From the NCBI RefSeq assembly GCF_013055795.1, contig NZ_JABETO010000013.1, forward strand, positions 78,514 through 142,513: a stretch of 64,000 bases of DNA, written 5' to 3'. This DNA is from Streptomyces sp. I05A-00742. GTDB taxonomy: Bacteria; Actinomycetota; Actinomycetes; Streptomycetales; Streptomycetaceae. The position numbers were made by a program, and so were the translations under genes. The notes beneath the pieces were generated by a model that saw only the letters and a list, made by a program, of their open reading frames with translations, searched no databases and was not told the origin of the DNA. Shown in pieces: positions 27,402-36,383 of this stretch (within the stretch, counting starts at the first letter, position 1; each line of letters begins with the position of its first letter).

Positions 27402-29420
27402 TCAGCGGTTGGACGGGCGGACCGTCACATCGGCCGCCCGGACGAAGGCCACCCGGTGGCCGAACTGGATCTCGTAGTAGACGTCCTTCCCCCGCACGAC
27501 CGTGTGCTTCGCCGGGTCGAAGTCCTTGGCGTACAGATACTCGCCGGGGTACGCCCCGCCCAGCACGTACGCCTGCCCGGCGGGCAGCTTGTACGGCAGC
27601 GGCGTCACGGCCTGCACCGGCACGCCCGCCGGGTACGCCTCCTTCTCCGGGTACGCCCGCCCGTAGACCGGGATCTCCTTCAGCCCCTCGCGCGGCGTGA
27701 CCAGCTTTCCGGCCGCGCCGACCGCCACCGGCTCCCACCAGGGGTTGCGGAACCATGCCCGCTGGCCCAGGTACCAGACGGCCGTCCAGCCCGGCAGCCG
27801 GTCGGCGACCGCGAACTGCTGGCCCGTGGAGGCGCGGGCGCCCGTGTCGTTGACGCCGGTGGTCGAGTCGCTGCCGTCGGGGCGCAGCCCGATGTCCTTG
27901 ACCAGCGGCGCGTCGTCCCGGGGCGCCACGTGCAGCCGGACCGCCCCCGAACCGTGCGGCGCGCACGGCCGGCCGGGCTGCTCGCATCCGGTGTACACGG
28001 GCTCGTTGTCGTCGTAGTCGGGCCGGATGGTGACCATGCCGCTGAACGGGCTCGCCGTCGGATGGAAGGGCTTGCCCATCAGCTCGAAGTAGTGCGCCCA
28101 GTCCCAGTAGGGGCCCGGGTCGGTGTGCATGCCCTTGATCGACGAGGGGACGGTGCCGGGGACGTTGTCGTGCCCCAGGATGTGCTGCCGGTCCAGCGGG
28201 ATGTCCAGCTCCCGCGCCAGGTACCGCACCAGCCGGGCCGAGGTGCGGTACATCTCCTCCGTGTACCAGGCGTCCGGCCGGGCCAGGAAGCCCTCGTGCT
28301 CGATGCCGACGGACTTGGCGTTCACGAACCAGTTGCCGGCGTGCCAGGTCACGTTCTTGACCGGCACGTGCTGGGCGATGTGGCCGTCGGCGGAACGGAT
28401 GGTGTAGTTCCACGAGACGTACGCCGGATCCTTTATCAGCTTGAGGGCCGTCTCCCAGCTGCCCTCCGTGTCGTGGATGACGATGAAGTCCGCCTTGTGC
28501 GAGCGCGGCCGGTCCGACAGGTCGTGGTTGCCGTAGTCCGAGCCCTCCAGCCGCTGGTACGGAGCGGGGACGGACTCGCAGGCGACGGTGGAGGGGCACT
28601 CCACCGGCCCGGCGGGGGGAGTCGCCAGGCCCAGCCGGGCCACCTGCTCACGGCGCGGGGCGATGTCGGGGGCGGGGGTGAGGGTCACCTGCTGGTGGGC
28701 GTCGGTCGTCCGCCGCTCACCGGTGCGGATCAGTGCGAAGACGTCGTCGGCGAAGGTCGTCGCCGTCGCCGTGTCGGAGGCCCCGGAGTAGCGCGCCACC
28801 GCTCCGTACCAGTCGGCGGGGCTGCCGCTCGCCGGCAGGCCGAGCCGCTTCTGGGCATCGGCCAGCAGCGCTGCGCCGCCCCGCACATTGGCCGCGGTGT
28901 CCTCGCGCAGCGCGGCGGGGGGCAGCCCGGTGAGGCCGGCGGCCCGGTCCAGGGTGCGCAGGCGCTCGGGGAGGGTGCCTGGCGAGGGCAGGACGGGGGC
29001 CGCGGCCCGGTGCGGGCGGGCGGTGTCGCCGCGGGCGTCCTCACCGGAGTCGCTGTGGTGGGCGCCCTGGGAGGGACCCCGGGAAGAAGGTGCGGCGAGG
29101 GCGGTGGCGGCGTCGGTGAGGTGCATGGGGCCGTAGCCGCCGGTGACGCTGGGGGCTCCGGCGTGGGTGTCCCAGCGCGACTGGAGGTAGGAGACGGCGA
29201 GCAGGACGCTCTGCGGCACGTGGTACTCGGCGGCGGCCCGGGCGAAGTCCCGCTGGAGCGCGTCCTGGCCGCCGCCCGCGGCGGTGGCGTCCGGCAGGGC
29301 CGAGACCAGCGGGAGCAGCAGGGCGGCCGACGCGAGCGCGCCGGCCGCCCGTCGGGTGCGGCGGGTTCTTCGGACAGCTCTCGGTGGCGTGTGCTCTGGG
29401 GCGGGGGCGGGAGCTCGCAA
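27402..29420 (-). CDS. Secreted N-acetylmuramoyl-L-alanine amidase (Amidase_2)
   Basis: A 672-residue exported protein. An arginine-rich N-terminus and hydrophobic core ending near SALPDATA form the signal peptide. A central amidase_2/PGRP-like domain (about 305-460) shows zinc ligands FIVIHDTEG, TWHAGNW, and ILGHDNVPGT...HTDPGPYWDW. The N-terminal part has a lytic-transglycosylase-like helical segment (SVLLAVSYLQSRWD), and the C-terminal half resembles SH3-like wall-binding repeats. It should cleave the amide between MurNAc and the stem peptide outside the cell. The start is TTG, supported by GAGGAGG seven bases upstream. Confidence 0.88.
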   Translation of the reverse strand: MRAPAPAPEHTPPRAVRRTRRTRRAAGALASAALLLPLVSALPDATAAGGGQDALQRDFARAAAEYHVPQSVLLAVSYLQSRWDTHAGAPSVTGGYGPMHLTDAATALAAPSSRGPSQGAHHSDSGEDARGDTARPHRAAAPVLPSPGTLPERLRTLDRAAGLTGLPPAALREDTAANVRGGAALLADAQKRLGLPASGSPADWYGAVARYSGASDTATATTFADDVFALIRTGERRTTDAHQQVTLTPAPDIAPRREQVARLGLATPPAGPVECPSTVACESVPAPYQRLEGSDYGNHDLSDRPRSHKADFIVIHDTEGSWETALKLIKDPAYVSWNYTIRSADGHIAQHVPVKNVTWHAGNWFVNAKSVGIEHEGFLARPDAWYTEEMYRTSARLVRYLARELDIPLDRQHILGHDNVPGTVPSSIKGMHTDPGPYWDWAHYFELMGKPFHPTASPFSGMVTIRPDYDDNEPVYTGCEQPGRPCAPHGSGAVRLHVAPRDDAPLVKDIGLRPDGSDSTTGVNDTGARASTGQQFAVADRLPGWTAVWYLGQRAWFRNPWWEPVAVGAAGKLVTPREGLKEIPVYGRAYPEKEAYPAGVPVQAVTPLPYKLPAGQAYVLGGAYPGEYLYAKDFDPAKHTVVRGKDVYYEIQFGHRVAFVRAADVTVRPSNR

Positions 29421-29590
29421 TGCAGCCTCCTCAGGACGGGCCGTGCCGTGCGCCGGAGTGGTGGCGACCCGAACCTACCAAGCGGCGATGCCGAGCAGAC
29501 GATCCGTCAATCAGACTGGAGTGCATGTTGTGGGCACGTCAACGCCTGGGCTGCGGGAACCTTCCCGGCCCCTGGGCCGGAGGGGTGAAC

Positions 29591-29625
29591 GCCGACACGC
29601 CGCGCCCGGGGCACGGCGTGTCGGC
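29591..29625 (-). terminator. Hairpin after the APH-like gene
   Basis: A 12-bp perfect stem (GCCGACACGCCG / CGGCGTGTCGGC) with an 11-base loop lies 17 bases downstream of the phosphotransferase stop on the minus strand. It separates that gene from the amidase gene. Confidence 0.8.
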
Positions 29626-29641
29626 AGGGAGCGGCGGCGCC

Positions 29642-30757
29642 TCAGCGGGTGCCCACCGCAGCTCGTACGGCCCGCCGGGCGAGCGCACAGTCGTCGTGCA
29701 GCCGGCGCAGCAGGAGCCGGTGCTCCTCGCCGGTGTCCGGGGCGCCCGGAGGGGTCGGCTCCTGCTGGGCACGCTGGACTGCCGTCTCGTACGTCCTGAT
29801 CTCCCGGGTGAGGACGAGCATCAGATTCACCAGAAAGGCGTCACGGGACGTCGTGCCCGCGGCCTGCGCGTGCTGGCTGATCTGCCGACGGGCCACCGGC
29901 GCGTCCCCCAGCACCGTCCACAGGGTCGCCAGGTCGTACCCCGGGAGGTACCACCCCGCCTGGCCCCAGTCGACCAGCACCGGGCCGGCGGGGGAGAGGA
30001 GCATATTGGCGAGCAGCGCGTCACCGTGGCAGAACTGGCCCTGGACATGGGCCAGTCCATGGAGCAGCTTCTGCAGATCGCCCAGGTCCCGGTCGGTGAG
30101 CAGGCCGAGCTCGTGGTAGCGGATGATGTGCTTGCCGTAGTCGAGCGGCATGTCGAACATGCCGACCGGCGGCCGCCACAGGTTGACCCGGCAGACCGCG
30201 CCGAGCGCCACCCTGACATCGGCCCGCGGCGGGGTGTCCGCGGGGTGCCGCTGGGCGGCGGCCGGACGGCCCGGCATCCGCTCGACGACCAGGATCCCGT
30301 TGTCCGGGTCCGCGGCGATCAGGCGGGGCACCCGGACGGGAGGACGGTGCCGCACGAAGGTGCGGTACGTCGCTATTTCGTGGCGGAACCGTTCGGTCCC
30401 CGCCGCGGAGCGGTCCAGTAAACACTTCGCCACCACGCTGGTGCGCCCGGCGGTCCCGACCAGCAGCACGGAGCGACCGCTGCGGCGCAGCACCTGCACC
30501 GGCGTGAACTCCGGGCAGATGCGGTGCACCGACGCGATCAGCGAACGCAGCTCGGCGCCGTCGGGACCGGACAGGTCGATTCTCCCGCTGAGCGGTGGCG
30601 TGCCGAGCCCCGAGCCCCTCCGCGTCCGTCCGCCCCCGAACGCGGCCCCCACGGCGTGGGAGGGGTCGAGGTACGGCCCGCCGCCCTGGGGCGGCCGGAT
30701 GTGCTGCGGCCGCGGGGGCCGGAGCGGAGCGGACACGGAGGCCGATGCTGCATACAT
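29642..30757 (-). CDS. Aminoglycoside phosphotransferase (APH)-family kinase
   Basis: A 371-residue kinase-like protein. The catalytic loop [13 protein letters not shown] and the metal motif VLVDWGQAG are typical of the APH/choline kinase superfamily, and TSVVAKCLL supplies the N-lobe lysine. The first 60 residues are proline- and glycine-rich and poorly conserved in character, so the true start may be an internal codon. APH-fold enzymes phosphorylate small molecules (antibiotics, sugars, choline), and no substrate can be assigned from sequence. It is divergent from the NsdA-like gene. Confidence 0.82.
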   Translation of the reverse strand: MYAASASVSAPLRPPRPQHIRPPQGGGPYLDPSHAVGAAFGGGRTRRGSGLGTPPLSGRIDLSGPDGAELRSLIASVHRICPEFTPVQVLRRSGRSVLLVGTAGRTSVVAKCLLDRSAAGTERFRHEIATYRTFVRHRPPVRVPRLIAADPDNGILVVERMPGRPAAAQRHPADTPPRADVRVALGAVCRVNLWRPPVGMFDMPLDYGKHIIRYHELGLLTDRDLGDLQKLLHGLAHVQGQFCHGDALLANMLLSPAGPVLVDWGQAGWYLPGYDLATLWTVLGDAPVARRQISQHAQAAGTTSRDAFLVNLMLVLTREIRTYETAVQRAQQEPTPPGAPDTGEEHRLLLRRLHDDCALARRAVRAAVGTR

Positions 30758-30859
30758 GGGCGGAACGGATCCCTTCGTGTGCCGACGAGTTGCGGCGCGC
30801 CCTCCCCGGGACCACCCCCGCTGACGCGGGACCGCGGTCCCATCGGTCCTTCGACCGTT

Positions 30860-30889
30860 CCCGACCGAACCTGATTCGGCTCGGTCGGG
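30860..30889. repeat. Inverted repeat with 9-bp arms in the divergent promoter region
   Basis: CCCGACCGA and TCGGTCGGG flank 12 bases, and a competing smaller stem (CCGAA/TTCGG) lies inside. Further CGGTC/GACCG half-sites lie on either side (TCGACCG, CCGGTCGAG). It may be an operator cluster or an RNA hairpin. Confidence 0.6.
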
Positions 30890-31006
30890 CCCGATCGAAA
30901 CCGGTCGAGCCGTGGCCGTCGCGCACCCTGGGGAATGCGCGCCGGGTGGTCGGGGTGGCGCGTTCCTACATCACACCCGGGCGCGGGTGGCACACCATCT
31001 GGCGGA

Positions 31007-31034
31007 CCCTGGCGAACCCTGGCGAATAGTCGCC
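31007..31034. repeat. Tandem 10-bp repeat plus palindrome upstream of the NsdA-like gene
   Basis: CCCTGGCGAA is present twice head to tail (31007-31026), preceded by a partial copy. The second copy overlaps the palindrome GGCGA-ATAG-TCGCC (31021-31034). It is located about 55 bases before the start codon, where a regulator of this gene would bind. Confidence 0.65.
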
Positions 31035-31088
31035 TGGCATCTGAGGGACCGCTACCTTCAAGTCAGCCGAGGAACCTGGGGGCTTGAC

Positions 31089-32588
31089 GTGACGAGGGAA
31101 CCCAACACCCGCCTTGCGGACCTGTTCGGACTGGCCGGATGGTCCAAGGGCGAGCTCGCGAGGCTGGTCAACCGGCAGGCGGCGGTCATGGGACATCCGC
31201 AGCTGGCGACCGACACCTCACGGGTGCGGCGTTGGATCGACATGGGGGAGTCCCCGCGCGATCCCGTGCCCAGGGTGCTGGCGGCCCTCTTCACCGAGCG
31301 TCTCGGTCGTGTCGTGACCATCGAGGACCTCGGGTTCGGCCGGCGCGGGCGTGCCGGCAAGGGACAGTCGCAGGACGGGCTGCCCTGGCCGCCCGAACGG
31401 ACCGCCGCGGTCCTCACCGAATTCACGGGAATGGACCTCATGCTCAACCGACGCGGCTTGGTGGGCGCGGGCGCCGCGCTCGCCGCAGGCTCAGCACTCA
31501 GCGGGGCGATGCACGACTGGCTGCACTCCGATCCGGTGCTCGCCACGGACGCCCCACGTTTCGACGACCCACTCCACCGGGACTCCTACCCGGCCCACGC
31601 GGACCAGGCCGGATACGACCGGTACGAGGCGGCCCCCGTGGGCTCGGCCGAGATCGACGAGCTGGAGCGCTCGGTCGATGTCTTCCGTGCCTGGGACGCG
31701 GCCCGCGGCGGCGGGCTCCAGCGCAAGGCCGTGGTCGGCCAGCTCAACGAGGTGGGCGGGATGCTCGCCTACCGCCACCCCGAGCACCTCCAGCGCCGGC
31801 TGTGGGGGGTGGCGGCCAACCTGGCGGTGCTGGCCGGCTGGATGTCCCACGATGTGGGGCTGGAGCCGACCGCCCAGAAGTACTTCGTGATCGCGGCGCA
31901 CGCGGCCAGGGAGGGCGGCGACCGGCCCCGGGCGGGGGAGGCGCTCTCCCGGGCGGCCCGTCAGATGGTCCACCTCGGCCGTCCCGACGACGCGCTGGAC
32001 CTGATGAAGCTCGCCAAGTCCGGCTCCGGGGACGAGACCCTGCCGCGCACCCGGGCCATGCTCCACACCATCGAGGCCTGGGCACAGGCGTCGATGGGCC
32101 GGGGCCAGGCCATGCGGCGGACCCTGGGCCAGGCCGAGGAGCTGTTCGTCTCGGACAAGGGCGATGTGCCCCCGCCCAGTTGGATGCAGATGTTCAACGA
32201 GGCCGACCTGCACGGCATGCAGGCCCTGGCGTACCGCACCCTCGCGGAGCACGATCCGTCCGCGGCGGCCGTGGCGCAGCGCCACGCCAAGGAGGCGCTG
32301 CGGCTCCGCCAGGGGAGCAACCAGAAGCGGTCCGTCATCTTCGACTACATCTCCATGGCCTCCGCCTGCTTCATCGGCGACGATCCCGAGCAGGCCGACA
32401 CCTATGCCCGGCTGGCCCTGGTCAGCATCGGGGAGAACTCCTCCCACCGGACCTGGGACCGGCTGCGCGAGATGTACCGGCTGACCGGCAAGTACGCCGG
32501 CTTCCCCCGGATCGCCGACCTGCGGCAGGAGATCGAACGGGCCCTGCCCAAGGGGCCCGGCGGCCGGGGCAGGGCGGCCATGGCCTGA
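31089..32588 (+). CDS. NsdA-like TPR regulator of development and antibiotic production
   Basis: A 499-residue protein of the Streptomyces NsdA/NsdB-like family. The N-terminal segment (RLADLFGLAGWSKGELARLVNRQA...SRVRRWIDMGE) is helix-turn-helix-like. GMDLMLNRRGLVGAGAALAAGSAL and a long array of degenerate TPR helices fill the rest. NsdA in S. coelicolor is a negative regulator of sporulation and antibiotic synthesis; several paralogues exist per genome and I cannot tell which one this is. The GTG is preferred because family similarity begins exactly there and GGGGG precedes it. It converges on a PAS-PP2C phosphatase gene. A link to piericidin control is possible but unproven. Confidence 0.82.
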   Translation: MTREPNTRLADLFGLAGWSKGELARLVNRQAAVMGHPQLATDTSRVRRWIDMGESPRDPVPRVLAALFTERLGRVVTIEDLGFGRRGRAGKGQSQDGLPWPPERTAAVLTEFTGMDLMLNRRGLVGAGAALAAGSALSGAMHDWLHSDPVLATDAPRFDDPLHRDSYPAHADQAGYDRYEAAPVGSAEIDELERSVDVFRAWDAARGGGLQRKAVVGQLNEVGGMLAYRHPEHLQRRLWGVAANLAVLAGWMSHDVGLEPTAQKYFVIAAHAAREGGDRPRAGEALSRAARQMVHLGRPDDALDLMKLAKSGSGDETLPRTRAMLHTIEAWAQASMGRGQAMRRTLGQAEELFVSDKGDVPPPSWMQMFNEADLHGMQALAYRTLAEHDPSAAAVAQRHAKEALRLRQGSNQKRSVIFDYISMASACFIGDDPEQADTYARLALVSIGENSSHRTWDRLREMYRLTGKYAGFPRIADLRQEIERALPKGPGGRGRAAMA

Positions 32589-32688
32589 GCCCGCCGGGGC
32601 CCGGACGCACGACGAGTGGGTGCGGTGCCCTGCCGCACCGGGAACCCCGGGGTGTCCCGGACCAGTCCCGGAAGCACTCGGATCAGTC

Positions 32689-34146
32689 TCAGGAGCAGGA
32701 GCCGACCCGGGCGACGAGCACGCACGCGTCGTCCTGCCGCGGCCGCCCGCTCCACTCCTCCAGGACGGCACGGACACACTCCTGGGCGCTGCGTGCCGCG
32801 GTGAACCGTGCCGCCAGCCCCAGCAGGACGTCCGTCCTGTCGCAGGTGCCGTGCGGCGTCAGCCCGTCCGTCCGCAGGACGAGCACGTCGCCGGGGTGCA
32901 GCCGCTCCTCGGCCTGGGCGTAGCCGGCATCGGCGACGGCCCCGAGGAGCACGCCCTCCGGCGGCCGCAGCGCGCGCCCCCGTCCCTCGCGGAACAGCAG
33001 GGGGGCGGGGTGTCCCGCCTGTGCCCACCGCAGGGTGCGGCTGCCGGCGTCGTAGCGGCAGCAGACCGCGTTCCCGAGGGCCGGGTGGGCGGAGACGCCG
33101 AGCAGCCGGTTGAGGCAGTCCATCATCCGGCCCGGCTCGGTACCGGCCATCGCCATCCCCCGGACCGCGCCGAGCAGGACGGCCACGGTGGAGGCCGCGG
33201 TCACGCCGCGGCCCATGGGGCCCGTGAGGCCGCCCGCGCTGAGCAGTGTGCCGCCGTCGGGCAGCGGCAGCGCGTCGGACCAGGTGCCGCAGGGGGCGGC
33301 GCCGTCGGAAGGGAGGTACCGCGCGGCCACGTCCAGGGACCCGCCGGGGTCCGCCGGGGCGTCGTGGGGGAGTCTCGCCGGCTCGTGCCACGGCGGCAGG
33401 ACGGCCTTCTGGAGCTCGGCCGCCAGCCGCTGCTCGGCCTGTGCGCGCCGCCGGTGCAGCCGGAGCGAGTCCCCGGTCGCGTCCACGGTGTCCCGGCTGC
33501 GCCGGAGCTCGGTGATGTCCCGCAGCACGGCCCACATGGAGGAGGTGCAGCCGTCGGCGTCGAGGACGGGCTCGCCGAGCATGTGCAGGGTGCGGGGGGA
33601 GCCGTCGGTGTGCACGATGCGGAACTCGCCGTCGATGGGCTTCCCGTCGACGAGGCAGTCGGTGACCAGCGCGGTCAGCAGCTCCCGGTCCTCCTCGAAC
33701 AGCCGGGACGGGAGTTCGTCCAGCGTCAGGGCGCCGTCCTCCGGGCGCCGTCCGAAGATCTGGAAGAGCTCGTCGGACCAGGTCACCTCGTCGGTGAGGA
33801 AGTTCCACTCGGCGCTGCCCGCCCGTCCGGGCGGTAACGCGCGATCCTCGGCCGGCGGCGCGGGGTCCGGGGCGGGCAGCCCGTCCCGCAGCTGGCCGAG
33901 GTGGGCGCCGAGGTCGTCGAGCTGGTGGGTGGCCAGGTCGCACAGCGCGCGCTGCCAGCGGCCGAGCGGATCGTCCGGCAGCTCCTCGCCCGCCGCCTCG
34001 CGGCGCACGGCGTCGATGCCGCCCCTCAGCCGTCGCGTCTGCGAGATAAGGGCGTCGACCGCGCCGGGGACGGGCGGCCCGCCCGGGCCGTCTTCGACAC
34101 GGCCTGCTGGGTACTCCGCGGGTGAAGCAGAAGAAGGGGACGGCAT
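32689..34146 (-). CDS. PAS-domain PP2C/SpoIIE-type phosphatase
   Basis: A 485-residue RsbU/RsbP-like signalling phosphatase. After a helical N-terminus (about 1-100) comes a PAS domain (about 105-230; WSDELFQIFGRRPEDG and a PAC segment ending WAVLRDITE). A short coiled coil follows, with the RRRAQAEQRLAAELQKAVLPP linker typical of this family, then the SpoIIE/PP2C domain. The phosphatase domain is somewhat divergent: the first metal motif reads CGTWSDALPL rather than the usual GGDWYD, whereas the final RQDDACVLVARV motif keeps its aspartates. It may therefore have reduced activity or altered metal use. The ATG has GGAG at a good distance. It would act on an anti-anti-sigma partner not present here. 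Confidence 0.83.
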   Translation of the reverse strand: MPSPSSASPAEYPAGRVEDGPGGPPVPGAVDALISQTRRLRGGIDAVRREAAGEELPDDPLGRWQRALCDLATHQLDDLGAHLGQLRDGLPAPDPAPPAEDRALPPGRAGSAEWNFLTDEVTWSDELFQIFGRRPEDGALTLDELPSRLFEEDRELLTALVTDCLVDGKPIDGEFRIVHTDGSPRTLHMLGEPVLDADGCTSSMWAVLRDITELRRSRDTVDATGDSLRLHRRRAQAEQRLAAELQKAVLPPWHEPARLPHDAPADPGGSLDVAARYLPSDGAAPCGTWSDALPLPDGGTLLSAGGLTGPMGRGVTAASTVAVLLGAVRGMAMAGTEPGRMMDCLNRLLGVSAHPALGNAVCCRYDAGSRTLRWAQAGHPAPLLFREGRGRALRPPEGVLLGAVADAGYAQAEERLHPGDVLVLRTDGLTPHGTCDRTDVLLGLAARFTAARSAQECVRAVLEEWSGRPRQDDACVLVARVGSCS

Positions 34147-34474
34147 CAGGTACTCCGAGGGGGCGCGGGCGCGGCCGACGCCGACGGGGTCCGCGAGAGC
34201 GGCCGGAAGACTGCGTGACGACTCTGGCACAGTGGGCGACGGCTCGTAAGGCGTTTGGCCATACCCGATCCGGTGGTGACTCCGGCATATGCCAGGGGCG
34301 TGACGGGGCATATCGGGCGGCGGCTCGGCGGAACCTCGGACTCCGGGTAGGCTGCGGGCGCTCGGTCCCCGAGTTCCCACAGTTCACCAGGCATAGCCCG
34401 GGTGGACACCGGCAAGAATGCCGGACGACGGAAATCCCGTTGCCAGTCGACCCCCCGCACCGGATGCTGACTTC
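34147..34474. other. Divergent intergenic region (328 bases)
   Basis: No gene is evident. It separates the PP2C gene (minus) from the HEAT-repeat gene (plus). TAGGCT at 34348-34353 is a good -10 for the HEAT gene but lacks a clear -35 and would give a leader of over 110 bases. A second ATG in frame with the HEAT gene exists at 34418. The inverted motif GGCATAT...GCATATCG near 34284-34314 is a loose repeat only. Confidence 0.5.
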
Positions 34475-35902
34475 ATGTTCGATCCAGACATAGCGCCCAG
34501 CGGCACCCTGCTCGGCCTCCTCCAGCGAGGCCGCGGCGACGGGACCCTGCACGCCCTCGCGGCGCCGCGGGCCGAGGCCCTCGCGGCGCTGAACCAGTGC
34601 GTGCTCCGCGACCCCCGGCGCGACTGGCAGGTCGAGAACCGCTCCCTGTACTACGCGCGGCTCCACCTGGAACTCGACGGCGGTCTGGAGGAGATCGAGG
34701 AGCACCTCTTCCACCCCGACGACCTGCTCGACCCCGCCGAGGAGCGCACCGGCCTCGCCCTGGCCGTCCTCGGCCACCTCGCCTCCTACGGGCGCGAGGA
34801 CGCCCTGCTGCTGCTCCGCCGCTACGCCGCCACCGGCGGCAACTGGCGCTGGGCCCTGGACGAGCTCGCCGTGCGCGACGACGACGCAGCCCTGGCCGCC
34901 CTCGGCGAGGCCGTCGTCGCCCGCTTCCCGCGGACCCCCGAGGGCGACGCCGCGCTGGCCGCCGCCGTCCGGGACGCCTTCGAACCCCGCCCCTGGCGGA
35001 TCTGGGCCGACGACCCGCACGCCCCCGCCACCGCCGCCCGGGTCCGCGCGGCCCGCGAGCAGGGCTCCTTCGACCGCTGGCAGCGGCAGCTGCGGCCCGC
35101 CGGCCCCCGGCCGGGCTGGAGCGTGCGCGAAGTGCTGGACTGGGCCCAGGAAGGCCTCGCCCTCCACCCGCCCCAGCAGCGCCACGTCCCCGCGACCCGC
35201 TGCCTCAACGCCGTCGCCGGACCCGAGGACCGCCTGGAGATCATCGAGGCCGCCGCCTTCGGCCCGGACGCCGCCCGGGCCACCGCCCTGCGGTACCTCG
35301 CGGAACACGACGACCCGCAGGCCCTGGACCTCATCGAGGGGGCGGCGGCCGACCCGGCCCGCCTCGTCGCGGAGGCCGCGGTGACCGCCTTCGAACGCAT
35401 GCGGGGACCGGCCGCCCTGGAGCGCGCCCGCGGCTGGATCCACCGGGCCGACGCCCTCGGCGGCGCCGCGGCGGGCATGCTCGCCTGCCGGGGCGCCGAG
35501 TACGACGCGGCACTCGTCCTGAGCGCCCTGCGCCGGACCGTGCGCACCGAGGGACCCGACGCCCCCGTGCTCTGGGACCTCGTCGACGGCACGGGCCGCC
35601 TGGGGATCGGCTGCGCCGCCCCGGTCCTGCGCCACCTCTACCGCGAGACGTCCTCCTCCCAGCTGCGCGGCCGTGCCGCCCGGGCGCTCGCGGCGACGGA
35701 CCCCTCCTTCGCCGCCGGCTTCGCCGTCGAGTGCCTGTGGGACTGCGAGGAGACCACCCGCGAGCTCGCGGTGCGCCATGTGGCCACGGCGGACTCCCGG
35801 GTCGTGGACCAGCTGCGCAGGCTCGCCGCCGACCCGGCCGAGGAGGCCGAGGTCCAGACCGCCGCCGGCGACCGCTTCGGACCGGACGCGTCGCCGGTGT
35901 GA
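34475..35902 (+). CDS. HEAT-repeat protein
   Basis: A 475-residue, wholly alpha-helical protein made of HEAT-like repeats (for example [68 protein letters not shown]). There is no signal peptide, membrane helix or catalytic motif. Orthologues starting [19 protein letters not shown] are, as I recall, common in Streptomyces, which is why I take the internal ATG rather than one 57 bases upstream. HEAT proteins act as scaffolds. Its partner is unknown. Confidence 0.82.
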   Translation: MFDPDIAPSGTLLGLLQRGRGDGTLHALAAPRAEALAALNQCVLRDPRRDWQVENRSLYYARLHLELDGGLEEIEEHLFHPDDLLDPAEERTGLALAVLGHLASYGREDALLLLRRYAATGGNWRWALDELAVRDDDAALAALGEAVVARFPRTPEGDAALAAAVRDAFEPRPWRIWADDPHAPATAARVRAAREQGSFDRWQRQLRPAGPRPGWSVREVLDWAQEGLALHPPQQRHVPATRCLNAVAGPEDRLEIIEAAAFGPDAARATALRYLAEHDDPQALDLIEGAAADPARLVAEAAVTAFERMRGPAALERARGWIHRADALGGAAAGMLACRGAEYDAALVLSALRRTVRTEGPDAPVLWDLVDGTGRLGIGCAAPVLRHLYRETSSSQLRGRAARALAATDPSFAAGFAVECLWDCEETTRELAVRHVATADSRVVDQLRRLAADPAEEAEVQTAAGDRFGPDASPV

Positions 35903-36000
35903 CGGGCCGGTGTGACGGGAAGTCAACCGAGTCCGAGAGGACCATCAGCGCCCCATTTGTGCGAAGCTGGGGCGAACACCCGTGTCTCCAGGAGGTATTG

Positions 36001-36213
36001 ATGCCCGATTCAACAGCGGGGGAGCAGGGCGGACCCGACGCAGGTGGGGCCGCCGAGAACGATGTGAAGCGCAAGTTCCGCGAGGCGCTCGACCGCAAGC
36101 GGGGCAAGCCCGGGGAAGGGGCCGCGGGCGCGCGGGGCCGGGACGGCTCCAAGATCCATGGCACGCACGGGAAAGCGGGCGGACAGCGGTCCTTCCGCCG
36201 GAAGAGCGGCTGA
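36001..36213 (+). CDS. DUF5302 small basic protein
   Basis: A 70-residue protein with the DUF5302 pattern: an acidic and glycine-rich start, the conserved [15 protein letters not shown] core, and [21 protein letters not shown] at the end. A textbook GGAGGT ribosome site lies about 6 bases before the ATG. The family is common in actinobacteria, cytosolic, probably disordered outside the core helix, and without known function. It follows the HEAT gene on the same strand after a 98-base gap. Confidence 0.88.
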   Translation: MPDSTAGEQGGPDAGGAAENDVKRKFREALDRKRGKPGEGAAGARGRDGSKIHGTHGKAGGQRSFRRKSG

Positions 36214-36383
36214 CCGGCGTCCGGCGCGGGTGCGGGACGCCGGGGTCCTGACATCCGCCAGGTGCCCGGGCCCGCACCGCGTCCGGCCCCGGCGCCCGGC
36301 GGTTGGCCCTTTCGTGCGACAAGAGCCGAAGGCGCTCGTGTGAAAAGAGTGACGCCGGTCACCCTGTGGTTACGGTGGCCGGG

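Larger units (their letters stand above)
30758..31088. other. Divergent intergenic region (331 bases)
   Basis: No gene is apparent. The stretch separates the APH-like and NsdA-like genes and should hold both promoters. It contains the two repeat structures listed separately (30860-30889 and 31007-31034). A TACCTT hexamer about 35 bases before the NsdA-like start is a candidate -10. No -35 match is convincing. Confidence 0.6.

Noticed and set aside
34402..35926. Minus-strand frame joining the PP2C gene region to the HEAT gene antisense
   Set aside because: Arg/Gly-rich shadow sequence; the HEAT-repeat frame on the plus strand is the coding one.
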